A DNA stretch of 64,000 nt from Mycoemilia scoparia (Eukaryota; Kickxellomycota; Kickxellomycetes; Kickxellales; Kickxellaceae). This document shows positions 34,890 to 44,615 of this stretch, piece by piece. The stretch's first letter is position 1; the number at the start of each line of letters is the position of its first letter. The notes beneath the pieces were generated by a model. It had not been told where the DNA came from and ran no database searches. It worked only from the letters and a program-made list of their open reading frames with translations. The position numbers and the translations under genes were made by a program. Location of the stretch: NCBI GenBank assembly GCA_027575805.1, contig JANBPU010000013.1, forward strand, positions 62,001-126,000, written 5' to 3'.

Positions 34890-35001
34890 TTAAGAAAAAA
34901 GGCCCATAGTAATTTTATATGAAATGGCTGGTAATTGGGCCAAAATACAGAGGCCTACTTCAGCTTATAATATGTTTGATCACAAGTGATATTTCACCAT
35001 A
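34890..35001 (+). repeat. R2 dispersed repeat, copy d
   Basis: Blocks TATATGAAATGGCTGGTAAT, TGGGCCAAAATACAGAGG, TATAATATGTTTGATCACAA, GTGATATTTCACCATA. MITE copy 10 starts at its right end. Confidence 0.75.
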
Positions 35002-35119
35002 TGGATCATGATTTTTGAAGGGCGAATGTTCACTAGTAAAACTGGATATAAATTTGGCTGTGATTTCTGCCCCTATAATTATTGGTCACAAAAATTTACC
35101 CTTCAAGAATTATTATCCA
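35002..35119 (-). mobile_element. MITE-like element, copy 10 (reverse orientation)
   Basis: Ends TGGATCATGATTTTTGAAGG and CCTTCAAGAATTATTATCCA with TA on both sides. The core is the reverse complement of the other copies: CACTAGTAAAACTGGATA, TTTGGCTGTGATTTC, CCCCTATAATTATTGG. Confidence 0.88.
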
Positions 35120-35402
35120 TATGTTTTCTTCTGAGTTAGATCCTCCCGCTATTGTTAGGCTTTTGGAACTATGTATGGTAAAATCGTAGTTCCCACATTG
35201 AAGTTGTGAGTATATAAATGTATCTGCTGCTATCCAAGATAACTTGATGGGATATTTGAAAGGGCAGATATATTCTCTAAGAATACAGACCATTAAAACA
35301 TTATCAAGCTTGATGTTATAATATGCTTGAATTATAGTTTACTGAAAACTGAAAAATAATGAGAATCTTTAAGATTGATAACAAGTGAAAACAGACTATT
35401 TG

Positions 35403-35540
35403 GTCAAAGTTCACAAGGCTTTGGGCAAAATGGGAGTCCACGAGAGTAGTTGCATATGGAATGGCTCATCATTGGGACAAAACCTGATGAGGACCCATTT
35501 CTACCTACCATACATTCGATCACTAGTGAAATCTCACCAT
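35403..35540 (+). repeat. R2 dispersed repeat, copy e (longest)
   Basis: Full span GTCAAAGTTCACAAGGC, TTTGGGCAAAATGGGAGTCC, TATGGAATGGCTCATCATTG, AAACCTGATGAGGACCCATT, CTACCTACCATACATTCGAT, AGTGAAATCTCACCAT. Not interrupted by a MITE. Confidence 0.8.
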
Positions 35541-35587
35541 TTGTGTAGCACCATTTTTGTTGATTTCAGTTAAAATCTAAAAAACAT

Positions 35588-36754
35588 TTATAATTTTTCT
35601 TTTTCAGGGACTCCTTCTGCTTCTTTGCTGTCGTCACTACCATCCTGACTTTCGGTATACACACGGCTTTCACGTAGCTTTCTTTCAGGAATTACATTGA
35701 GGAATGCCTGCTTCCAATCATGGCAGTCAAGGAATGAAAGTAAGATTTGGTAAACTTGGTTAACTGTTAGCACTGATCTGCTTCCAAGCTGGATGTATTC
35801 ACCTATTGGCAGCTGGCCATGACTAATGCCCTGCTTGTTTGCCTTGTCTAGAGTCAATTTCTACAGGACACGGAAGATGTATATTAGGGTTTTGAACATT
35901 ACAAGACTCATAGCAATATAATAATTGATCCTCAGGAACTATAAACATTAAAGCACTTACTGGGTATCGGTTTTTATCTACTAAGCCTCCAACTATATAT
36001 ATATTGTCCATATCCAATGTAGACAAAATATTTGGAGAATCTGCCGTCAAATAAACAAGCTTGTCCTTTGGGAAAAGGTCGAGGTAGTCTTCTTCGTAGA
36101 ATTTGATGTATTCAGGCAGCCACATCTTGTGGTCTGTGATCCGAGTGTCAAGTCGCGTCTTTAGCCTACCATCCAAATGAGTAATACAGAGATCTGTGTG
36201 CCGGGTAGCAGTTTTATTGGCCGCATAGGCATGCTCTATCTGCTTAGAAATCGATACAATTTCCTAAAATCGACATGGAATTTTGGAGTAAGGTCATTAG
36301 AGTTATAACAAGATATATTGAAAGCAAAATGTGTACCTGATGCTCTGGTTGCACTTACATTGTCCTGCATGAGGTGGTCAAAGCTCATATCAAAAATTAT
36401 GGATACCCCGCTGTGCTGTTGATCAACAATTTGCTTCCTTGGCCTTGGAACTACTTCTCCTCTCTTTATGCGCTCTTTACGGCGCTGCTTATATGCCTTT
36501 GCCCGTTCTTTTCTCTTTTTGTCCAGATGTGGTTTCTTGAGTTCCCATAGCTCGTCCCTCATCACTTTCTTTTGAGCATTCCTCGAAAGCTTTTTGAACT
36601 CTTCCATTGTCATGCTTTTGGGAACATAATCATTCACCGAGAGTTTTTTATTGAATGGATTGAAATCTGGATCTTCTTGTGATGGTGTCACCTTTGTGAT
36701 CTGGCTGCAGTCCTGATCTTCTGGATTACTTTCCTTTTTATCAATATCAACCAT
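35588..36754 (-). CDS. TRM10: tRNA (guanine(9)-N1)-methyltransferase Trm10
   Basis: SPOUT-fold SAM-dependent enzyme that makes m1G9 in tRNA. Three exons, 36754-36359, 36263-35961 and 35860-35588, all phase 0, give 323 residues. A highly basic N-terminal arm (KKPHLDKKRKERAKAYKQRR, about residues 74-93) binds tRNA, as usual in the family. Core motifs: SIIFDMSFDHLM, SKQIEHAYAANK, LVYLTADSPN, IYIVGGLVDKNRYP at the exon 2/3 join, then HGQLPIGEYI, LTVNQVYQILL, DWKQAFLNVIPERK. The Asp of GGLVDKNR is the conserved catalytic-loop residue. An acidic C-terminal tail follows. Start ATG 36754 fits the usual acidic leader of about 70 residues. It is downstream of the holo-ACP synthase gene on the same strand. 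Confidence 0.94.
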
Positions 36755-37025
36755 CGTCGTTTTTTATTGTGTTTAATTCGATCCTTTTACTTTGTAAATA
36801 TAGTAAATATGTATATTATAACATACAAGACCGGAGCTATCATGCAACATACTTTTATATTGTTGGACCAAAAAATCCAAAACTAACAGTTTAGGCCACA
36901 CTCATATATTATGGTATTCAACGAGCCAGATTTATGATTTTGGCATACAATTTATTTTTAAACCATAGAACAATAATATTTTTAACACAAATATGGTATA
37001 TTATATTTTTACAAAATAAGACAAA

Positions 37026-37712
37026 TCATTTGTTATTTAATAATGAATCGTGGAGGTGTGGGAATTTTTTATGTGCAATAACATACCCTATATAAATAGG
37101 CCCATCATGTGAAAGTGAACAGTGTATATCAATGCTTTCAGACTTTGCAAGAACAGAGTTAAACTTAATGTAAGGCTTCCCTAAAGGTCGATGATAAAAA
37201 TGTATATATATATTTGTGGCATCTATATTACAATTTCAGGTGTAAACTTGGAGACATTCATAATCTACTTACCCTGATCTTTGAAAACCGATATATCCTT
37301 CCATTGAAGTCTAATATGGGGGAATAAAGCCTTATATGTGGCCTCTTTTAAGCACCATCTAACCACAGTATCATACATTTGAAGCGTTAGACACCTGATT
37401 TATACAAAGTGCAACTATTTGTTTATCTATTTAGACAATTCCGCACCAAAACCAACTTTTACACCCGTTATATTACCTTGTTGCTAAATAATTTACAGTC
37501 AATTCATCGAGATCATCCATAACTGAGGTTCTTTTTTTTCTCATATCATTCACATGCCCAGCCTTGATACTGTTTTGGATCTGTGTCATATTTTCCTTTT
37601 CTTCTGGACTCAGTATACGTCTGCTGAACCTTTCTAAAGATTGAGGCGACCGCTTTATGATCTCCGATATACGCGAGGCCTTTAAAATATCAACACCAAC
37701 CCCAATAATCAT
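37026..37712 (-). CDS. PPT2: Holo-[acyl-carrier-protein] synthase, mitochondrial type (AcpS/Ppt2)
   Basis: Transfers 4'-phosphopantetheine from CoA to mitochondrial acyl carrier protein. Three exons in phase, 37712-37477, 37358-37273 and 37180-37026, encode 158 residues, normal for AcpS. Motifs: MIIGVGVDILKASRI (Asp of GVDI binds Mg), FSRRILSPEE, then YLATR/WCLKEATYKAL across intron 1 (the WxxKEA Mg/CoA motif, Glu conserved), GKPYIKF across intron 2, and CSLSHDGPIYIGYVIA (SLSHD). Chosen start ATG 37712; the TTG-initiated frame upstream is not used. No presequence is visible, so an upstream exon cannot be excluded. It faces away from NDUFA2 across 371 bp. Confidence 0.93.
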
Positions 37713-38083
37713 GGCAACTGTAAAACAATACAAATTGCCTTCTGTATTATTTGTATATTTAGGTAATTAGAAAATATCAAGGAATGTGCTCCTTAGTGGA
37801 TAAGTCATTCCAGTGGCTTTAAATGAGGTTAAACTGTTTGGTTGTGGGATAATCGATTCAAAAAAGTGACAGTTGCAGTGGTTGATTTAATCCGATGGCG
37901 ATCTATCTGCTGCTTTTAATTGAAGCGCACATATCACCAATATGGCCCAAACTTGGTAACTCATCTTCATCAACATAGAGCCTCCTTCAAGCTTAACAAA
38001 TCACCAATTTATTTTCTTTATCTATTTGCACCATTTGGTTTTTGCTTCACTTATAAAACTGTAAATTGTATAATACAACGCAA
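37713..38083. promoter_or_regulatory. Divergent promoter between PPT2 and NDUFA2
   Basis: The 371 bp between the two start codons must hold both promoters. No specific binding site is identified; GC-poor with scattered CAAT-like words (CCAAT-type AATTGG near 37738 is absent). Called from gene arrangement only. Confidence 0.4.
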
Positions 38084-38597
38084 ATGTCGTGGACAGCCTT
38101 TTCAAAGAGTCTAAAAGAATTGAGAATCCATTTTTCCCCAAATAGCCCAACAAGCCAGGGACTTCGGTAATAAACCACAAGAATCTATACGTATATATGT
38201 ATATCTAGACAACTTATTTATTGAGCTGCTAAATTTAATGGAGGAAATGGTTTGAAATATATAGCGATTTTATCGTCAAGCAATACCCCGCACTAAAAAA
38301 GGCCAATCCGGGTTTACCAATCCTAATTCGCGAGGCAAATGGAGTCCAGTCAAGCATTACTGCCCGCTTTGGTAAGTTTCATATGGCAAAAAAAATACAA
38401 GCAGAGAATGTTATCTACGTATACATTTATGTGTTTTTAGAAATATCTAATCCAACATTTGTGTTTTTTTAATTTTAGAGCGTGGTCGTGAACACAAATC
38501 GATCTTGGATAACATTCCAGTTCAACAGATTGACGAAAAGCTAAAACAGCTTGTAAATAAGGGAGTTTCTGGCGAAGCACCAAAGATCAAAAACTAA
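38084..38597 (+). CDS. NDUFA2: NADH dehydrogenase (complex I) subunit NDUFA2/B8
   Basis: Accessory thioredoxin-fold subunit of the matrix arm of mitochondrial complex I. Three short exons, 38084-38166, 38265-38371 and 38479-38597, with phases 2 and 1 between them, encode 102 residues (human 99). The order of conserved blocks is exact: [19 protein letters not shown], then [20 protein letters not shown] and [19 protein letters not shown], then [16 protein letters not shown]. The LKE.RIH and F(I).. Y..LKKANP..PILIRE signatures are diagnostic. The basic RGREHK segment spans intron 2. No single frame exceeds about 40 codons, so the gene is easily missed. Confidence 0.93.
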
Positions 38598-39284
38598 AGG
38601 TCCAAAGTTAATAGAGTTGCTGGTACTAAATCCTTTCATCCTCATTTTCTTTACTATTAAAGGCGTATTGATCTTTGAATACTGACTATTTAAAAATCAA
38701 TTAAACTTGAGTACACAACATGGGGTTTGGGCGATGATTTTTGAAAGGTGTGTCTTTTGGTGGCCAGCAGCGATTATAGGGGAAATCGCAGCCAAATGAA
38801 TTGCAACCGCTCATTAGCAAATAATCACCCACATATTCATGTATTGAGTGGATTTATTGGGCCCGGAATCCTTTATACGGATGTTTATTGTCTTATTAGA
38901 AAGCATTCGAATAGAGTGGGTGTACGTACTATAGGCTTGATTGTCTGGTGACTGACAAAGCTGTGGATCAAAGATTTGAATGGGTTCTGCCAATACACAA
39001 CTCGTCGAACTTGACAAGGCATAGTTCATTGTATGTTTATAGGTTTGGGGATACTAATAGATGTAAGTTAATTTAGGACACTAAAGGGGAATACTAGAAA
39101 ATACACTGATGAAGACTTTGATATTTTATCAATAAGATATACCATGTGACAACAGAATCATAAATAAGCCGATGCAGTCAGTGCATCTGCATGTAGGTCG
39201 CGCAACAAATCCACCCAGGCCTTTAGAATGGTGTAAATTGCAATAGTCAACAGCCGGGTCTTGTGACTAATAAATGCGTATACT
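38598..39284. other. Convergent intergenic region NDUFA2 to NAA38
   Basis: Contains MITE-like copy 11 shortly after the NDUFA2 stop; the rest is featureless to me. Confidence 0.55.
38728..38831 (+). mobile_element. MITE-like element, copy 11 (right end damaged)
   Basis: Left end TGGGCGATGATTTTTGAAAG, core GGCCAGCAGCGATTATAGGG and CGCAGCCAAATGAA, right end reduced to AATAATCACCCACA; the CCTTCAAAA part of the right repeat is lost. Confidence 0.75.
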
Positions 39285-39646
39285 CTAGACGACTTCCGCC
39301 TCGAACTTCACTATATGTTTGCCAGGCAGCATGCATAAGCCGAGGTCTCTTGTGTGAGCTATATTAAAACCACGCATCATTAAGAGTATATTATTATTTG
39401 CAGTTCCTCATACAAACTAGTTGGTTAGGCCACTGTATGTATAATCATTTGTGCAAGCATTGATAGATTTGTAAATTTACTTTTTGTGATTTCGGCTGAG
39501 TGTCTTAAAAGGACATTGCAGTCCCTATCGACGCAGATAAAATAGCCAATATAACATCTGCCATCACTGATATGAACCCTGGCTCTCTTGTTTAAAAGAA
39601 ATCGGAGATTTTGCAATGCTGGTCGAGAATCGCTTGAATACCCCAT
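39285..39646 (-). CDS. NAA38: N-alpha-acetyltransferase 38, NatC auxiliary subunit (Lsm-like, Mak31)
   Basis: Sm-like auxiliary subunit of the NatC N-terminal acetyltransferase. Two exons, 39646-39481 and 39358-39285, joined in phase 1, encode 79 residues. The Sm1 part is LRFLLNKRARVHISDGRCYIG followed by YFICVDRDCNVLLRHSAEIT. The Sm2 part after the intron is RDLGLCMLPGKHIVKFEAE, the LG..M.PGKHIV form typical of LSMD1/NAA38 rather than of the Lsm2-8 ring. Start ATG 39646 (MGYSSDSRP); the in-frame TTG just upstream is ignored. The acidic residue after DGR and the short overall length match the family. Confidence 0.88.
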
Positions 39647-40194
39647 CAATATATCGCGAGACTACCACAAATGTATATTAGCGATTTTTATTGCCTGGCA
39701 ATTATAGGAAATAAAAAACCAATTGAAATTTATGGGGGAAAAAAGTACAAGTGTGCGAGGGGATTTGATATACACGGGAAGCTATAAATGACAGAATTTG
39801 GCAGATATACATTGTTTTTTGGGAGGAGTTATGGGATTAAGCCACCACTTGAAGAATAAGCAGTGTTTGAATGCACACACGCACATAGATATATATAATT
39901 ACAACAGCTTTGGGCGAAGCAGACAGAGATTAGGCAATAAGGGAATCGGGTCAATTGCCGATTATGGTCGATATAACGGCAACAATATAGACCCTAATAG
40001 GGGACACAGAGGAATGCAATACCAGCGATCCAAATATGGATGACAATAGTAGTGATTTAATGTCTTGTCCCAGACAATTAGCCAGCACTTTTATAGTTAC
40101 ATCCTGACATCCCCATGTGAACAAACTCGACACATTTGGCATATTTAGAACAGGCCTAGTGGCAGTTGTAGCTAAGTGTGCTTGGGTCGGCTTG
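39647..40194. other. Intergenic region upstream of NAA38
   Basis: About 550 bp, no gene or repeat seen. An 81-codon plus-strand frame here (39798-40043) has no recognisable features. Confidence 0.5.
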
Positions 40195-40920
40195 TTAATC
40201 ACTAGGTTGGGTTTTTGTCAAAGCTTTGAAATTTCTGATGGTACTAGTGCTTCTGTTTGTTGCCATTGAGTTTGGGATAAAGTCTGGAATACCCTGTGAT
40301 CTTTTGGTGTCAGGGCAGCTGAAGTTTGTGATGCTGGCTGCTAAGTGTGGAATTGTAGTGGATTTCTCCGGCTTTAGAGAGCTAATCGCCACGAGCCTTC
40401 TGCTGCTGCTGCTGCTAACACTAGTTGTGCTTGGTATGCTGGGCACATCTGGAAACAATAACAATGGCTCTTGACCAAGAGCCTCACTCATCACATTGTA
40501 GAAACAGTTGTTGTGGTGGGTTTGGTGGTGATATTCAGGCATAGGCCCTACCATCTTTAGCAGGGATGTTGAAACAGCGGATTGGTCTCTGGTTAAGCAG
40601 CGAGTCCTGGATGGCACTGGCTTGGTAGAAGGAGATTTGCTGTGAGTCGTTGGTACTGTTTTGTCCGCCAAGTCATGGGAGGGCTTTGACAGCTGAGAAA
40701 GGTAGACTGATGCCATATCAGGATGTCCAATGTCAGCGACTGCGTATAGCAGGGGATTGGACTTTAGGCGGTGGGTAAACGAGTAGGGGTGGTGGTAGTG
40801 GTAGAGTCTAGGAGTCCGAGACTCCGAGCGATGGCCATGTACTCCTTGAAAGGACGTACGAATCCTTGGAGTCAAAGAACTAGTGCTATGGGACCGCGTT
40901 CTAAGGGGCGTGGTATGCAT
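40195..40920 (-). CDS. Hypothetical Ser/Thr/His-rich protein
   Basis: Open frame of 241 residues from ATG 40920 (MHTTPLRTRSHS) to a stop at 40195. The protein is basic and rich in Ser, Thr, Pro and His, with a poly-Ser run (about residue 174) that sits over a CTG-type DNA repeat, and no membrane segment. It looks disordered, as many fungal regulatory proteins do, but no domain is recognised. It is an ATG-started frame of reasonable length in less AT-rich DNA, hence moderate support. It may be one exon of a larger gene, since the frame is closed upstream by a TAA only eight codons before the ATG. Confidence 0.4.
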   Translation of the reverse strand: MHTTPLRTRSHSTSSLTPRIRTSFQGVHGHRSESRTPRLYHYHHPYSFTHRLKSNPLLYAVADIGHPDMASVYLSQLSKPSHDLADKTVPTTHSKSPSTKPVPSRTRCLTRDQSAVSTSLLKMVGPMPEYHHQTHHNNCFYNVMSEALGQEPLLLFPDVPSIPSTTSVSSSSSRRLVAISSLKPEKSTTIPHLAASITNFSCPDTKRSQGIPDFIPNSMATNRSTSTIRNFKALTKTQPSD

Positions 40921-43267
40921 GTCGAATTTGTGGTTGAATTGTTTGTCTTAAAGAAGGTGAATGCTTTGGGTGTCAGCTGCGGTATTGAGGACCAAAACGC
41001 AAAGAGCGCGGCAACTGGTTTAAAGGACAGAAGTGTATAATAGTAGGCTGTTTAGGGATGACAGTGGAAAACGATGCTTCACAAAAGAGAAGAGTAAGAT
41101 GGGAAGCTTGAGGTAAAAGACATTGCAATAGGAACACCGCTCCAGCACCGAGATCAATGAAGGAAGCAAAAAACATACTGTGAGCGGGGCTCCCACAAAG
41201 GCCAGGGCAGGGGGCAGAAAAGGTCACCAATCTATCCATATTTTATCTTTTTTACAGTGTTTCAAACCCACACTGCCTTTGGCTTGCATTATTTGAACTA
41301 AGCCATGTGCTTCTCACCAGCTGCCTGAATTGGCTCATTCTCTCTGCTCTCTTTTCGATGGGCGCTTTTAGACCATAGTAAAACCAACTGGCACATTGAT
41401 TAATCTCTGTGGCGTGGTTTGGCCTTGAGGCTACTCCCGCTCGCATGCCAACAGGTATTTGCTACTATTGAACCTACCATTGCTATCGTTTCTGCCGCAC
41501 TACTCGGATTTACTGTAATACCACACCACTGCTTTTTGAATTTTTGCTGGTCCTTTGATTTAAAAAGCGCTGGATATGTCCTCCTGGCCCCACACAGGCG
41601 TGCCTTTGTGGAGAACAAGTGACGACCCAATTGTCTTCCCTGTCATACGGCAAAGGCTTGTTTGACCACAATGTAAAATTACAGTGGACATAACTCATAC
41701 ATCATATTTGGCACGATGGTTATGCTGTGTTGTGTCAAATCCTTTAAAGATCTGGTAACAATAGAGCTTGGAAAGGCAGGAAACTTGACACTTGTAAAAA
41801 CCCAATCCTCGTGTTCTGTATGTGCTACTGTCACAGTTAATACAGAACCAAGGTTTTACCAGCAACCACCCTCCCTATTCGGCAATGCCAGGTTACGAAA
41901 CAGACAGAAGTAACATACAATATCAGTAGGCTGTGTCAGTCTGCTTGCAGAGATTTATTGAACACTTGGTGGGTAAAGAAGCCTCATTTCCATCCTCTTT
42001 TGCAAGCTGGCCAGCATAAATAAAAAAGGCAGATGGCCAGATAAAAAGAGGTGCAATGGACTTGCTTGACTTGTATTTCAGCCAATACCACATTTGTGGC
42101 TCCAGATTCTGCCAAAATGGGAAATTTGGCAGGTTTTCTCACCTTCAATAGTGACTCTTGTATGTGTGGCTAGATTTGCTAATGGCTCATTTTCCCAATT
42201 AGTGCCATTAAGACTGTCAAGCTTGTCCTCGGGTCTGGGTGGCTAGTATGGACATGGGAGTGTCAGAAGCATCGGCTCACCAGAACTCGGTCCAATATGG
42301 ATATGCGAGGTTGGCGCCTCCCACACTGATTTTTGTTACCAGGCGCCAGATGACTTGGTCACCTTTTACTAATCCCGAATTCATCTCAGTGGAGAGATGA
42401 GTGCAAGACATCTGTTGCAGTCTGTTTAGGTGCCTGGCTATTCTCCACCATTTTGTGGACAAGCTTTATCTAGACTTGTTCATTTACCTGCCCTTTCTTT
42501 GCCGGCAATACAACGACATTTATACGGCTCCTCTGCATTCTGGTATTGGCGACAACGACGACCACCACCACACTTTAACGCCAGTTCTAATCCGAAGTTG
42601 GCTTTACGCCATTAGTCAGGTAGACATCTAGTCAGTGTCACTTGCCAGAATATTGTACAGCTTGTATTTTGATTTGCATTCCTCTGCCCCCTATGCCCTA
42701 TTGCTCCAAGTATCTTTTCCAGGTATGTATGTTGATAGTCAATCATGCCTTACCTATTGGTATTGGTTTTCCAATATAAAGGGAGCTATACAAATGCTTC
42801 AAGTGGAGAATGAAGCACATATTCATAGCAAATGGCCATTGGTAACGATGAAGCTGCATCTGGGGTCGATGTCGCTAGTACGGCCTGTGGTAGTCTCCTC
42901 AATGGCTCTGTCGCCAGCACACATTTGCAGCAGTGGCTTGCCCTAATAAATGCACTTCTCCGCCTTGCGTATAGTTCATGTGCCATATGTGAACATTTGC
43001 CTTATTTGGATGTCTTGTACAACGGCTGTCACCAAGATTGTACAGATTTCTCCATTGATTACATGCTCAATGCTACTAACCTATATTTCAACTCTCGACT
43101 TTTAGAGATATATCCTCCTTGCTATTTAAGTGGGCCACTGCCATTCTTAACCATTGCATTCTCTCCTGCTCACTTTCTTTTTGGTGTACACCTAATATTC
43201 TTTATCTATCTGTCTGTTTGTCTTTCACTTTATTTCGAGGTATTAGCTTAACACAGTTGTATTTCAA
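40921..43267. other. Long divergent intergenic region
   Basis: About 2.35 kb between two divergent hypothetical ORFs. No frame shows family resemblance; no MITE, R2 or R3 copy found. The composition resembles the long leader of the WC-2-like gene, suggesting regulatory or 5' UTR sequence. Confidence 0.45.
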
Positions 43268-43738
43268 ATGTCACACTCGATTCTGTCACGTCGCCCAAGC
43301 GGGCTCAAAATTCGCACATCAGGACACTCTCCAAAGCTCGACCTTTCTACAAATTCCATATCCGACCTTGATGATTTCCCGCTGCTGCGGCGGATATGCT
43401 CTAGCCCTAAGCTGTTTGTCACCGCTGATATTGGGCCAAAATCATCCAAGCGCACAAAAAGGAGAGTTATGATGGCTTCACCCTTGGGACCGACATCGCC
43501 AAGTCTCGATAACGGTGGTAGTTTCCCTTCATTTTCTACAATCTCCCGCGGCAGCCATCATCAGCCTGGGTCACCAATATATCCTGCTTCACCAACATTT
43601 CCACGGGCTGAGGCCATGCCGCTCCACAGATCGTTTTCATTGAGAGAGAGCCATCGTCGGTCTGTATCCTCTCATCATGAGATGTGGTCAAAGCGAGGAA
43701 TGCATTCCATTAACCAGCCTCCAGCCTGCGCCAGCTAG
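43268..43738 (+). CDS. Hypothetical Ser/Pro-rich basic protein
   Basis: Open frame of 156 residues from ATG 43268 (MSHSILSRRPSGLKIR) to TAG 43736-43738. It is rich in Ser and Pro, with many S-P and R-x-x-S sites (SPKLD, SSPKLF, ASPLGPTSPS, RSFSLRESHRRSVS) and a KRTKRR basic patch that could be a nuclear signal. This pattern suggests a disordered phosphoprotein. No family is recognised. A pyrimidine-rich stretch precedes the ATG, as before other genes here. Its 3' side runs into the MITE-bearing region before CSTF1. Confidence 0.5.
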   Translation: MSHSILSRRPSGLKIRTSGHSPKLDLSTNSISDLDDFPLLRRICSSPKLFVTADIGPKSSKRTKRRVMMASPLGPTSPSLDNGGSFPSFSTISRGSHHQPGSPIYPASPTFPRAEAMPLHRSFSLRESHRRSVSSHHEMWSKRGMHSINQPPACAS

Positions 43739-44615
43739 AGTTCATGAAATGTAGTATAGCCATACTCAAAACTGTTCTTTACCAAGTGCCCAGCATGCTC
43801 AACTAATAATTTCACAAGCCATCACTAATACAACTTACTTAATTTTTTGTATTTCCCATCCACTTATCCCAGTAGTCATCGGTACTGGTAGACGAGTAAT
43901 ATTATTTGTTTTCATTTCCCATTTTCCTGCACATATATTCCATACACCTAGCATTAATCCTCATTTCAATTTTCCCGCTAAAGCATAGGCTTTAATACTA
44001 TTACACCGATGACTTGCCTCTACTAGCAGCTATTTGACTGTGTGTCTTTTCAAGGCCCCATTTTATCCTTTTCCTGCTAGTATTTCTATCTAGACTGTTT
44101 TGTGGAGATACAATCCGATTGGTGTAAAAACAAGGACTATTTATATTTATATGACCCAGGCTATGTCCATGTTTAGTTCGTTGTCATTATTTCATTATGT
44201 AGGCGCCATATTTCTCTCAAGCTTATATAGATTACTCGATGAATAAACAGAATATTGATGATAATTTTTGAAGGGCACCTTTTGGTGGTCAATGGCATAA
44301 CAGGAGAAACCACAGCCAAAATGAGCAACTACTATTTATTAGTTAATGGCTACCTTTCAAAAATAATTGTCCATTTAGAAGATGATTAACCAAGTTTACT
44401 CTCCTAAGAGGCAAGGTGAATACTACTTTCAATGATAAATAATTGTCTATTTAGAAATAGATGCATAAATTATCTTGGCCCATAATATGTTTAAGGTGGA
44501 TGGAATAAATGTATCTATGCTAGGGTTATTTGCAGCCAGGTCATCTTTCACAATTATCTTGCTGATTTAGGGAAGGCGTGAACAATTGTGCCATAGTAGT
44601 GTTGTAGCATATAAA
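43739..44615. other. Intergenic region upstream of CSTF1
   Basis: Contains MITE-like copy 12; otherwise AT-rich with no gene seen. Confidence 0.55.
44256..44373 (+). mobile_element. MITE-like element, copy 12
   Basis: Left end TGATGATAATTTTTGAAGGG, right end ACCTTTCAAAAATAATTGTC then CA. Core GGTGGTCAATGGCATAACAG and CACAGCCAAAATGAG. The flanking TA is mutated on both sides. Confidence 0.8.

Larger units (their letters stand above)
34394..35587. other. Repeat-rich intergenic region
   Basis: Holds a (CA)n run near 34558-34571, a (TA)n run near 34857-34871, R2 copies d and e and MITE-like copy 10. No gene; a 62-codon frame at 35385-35573 is R2 sequence. Confidence 0.6.

Noticed and set aside
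35385..35573. 62-codon frame
   Set aside because: Entirely R2 repeat sequence; other R2 copies lack this frame.
42832..43251. 139-codon plus-strand frame before 43268
   Set aside because: Hydrophobic and Cys-scattered without family resemblance; probably leader sequence of the following ORF.
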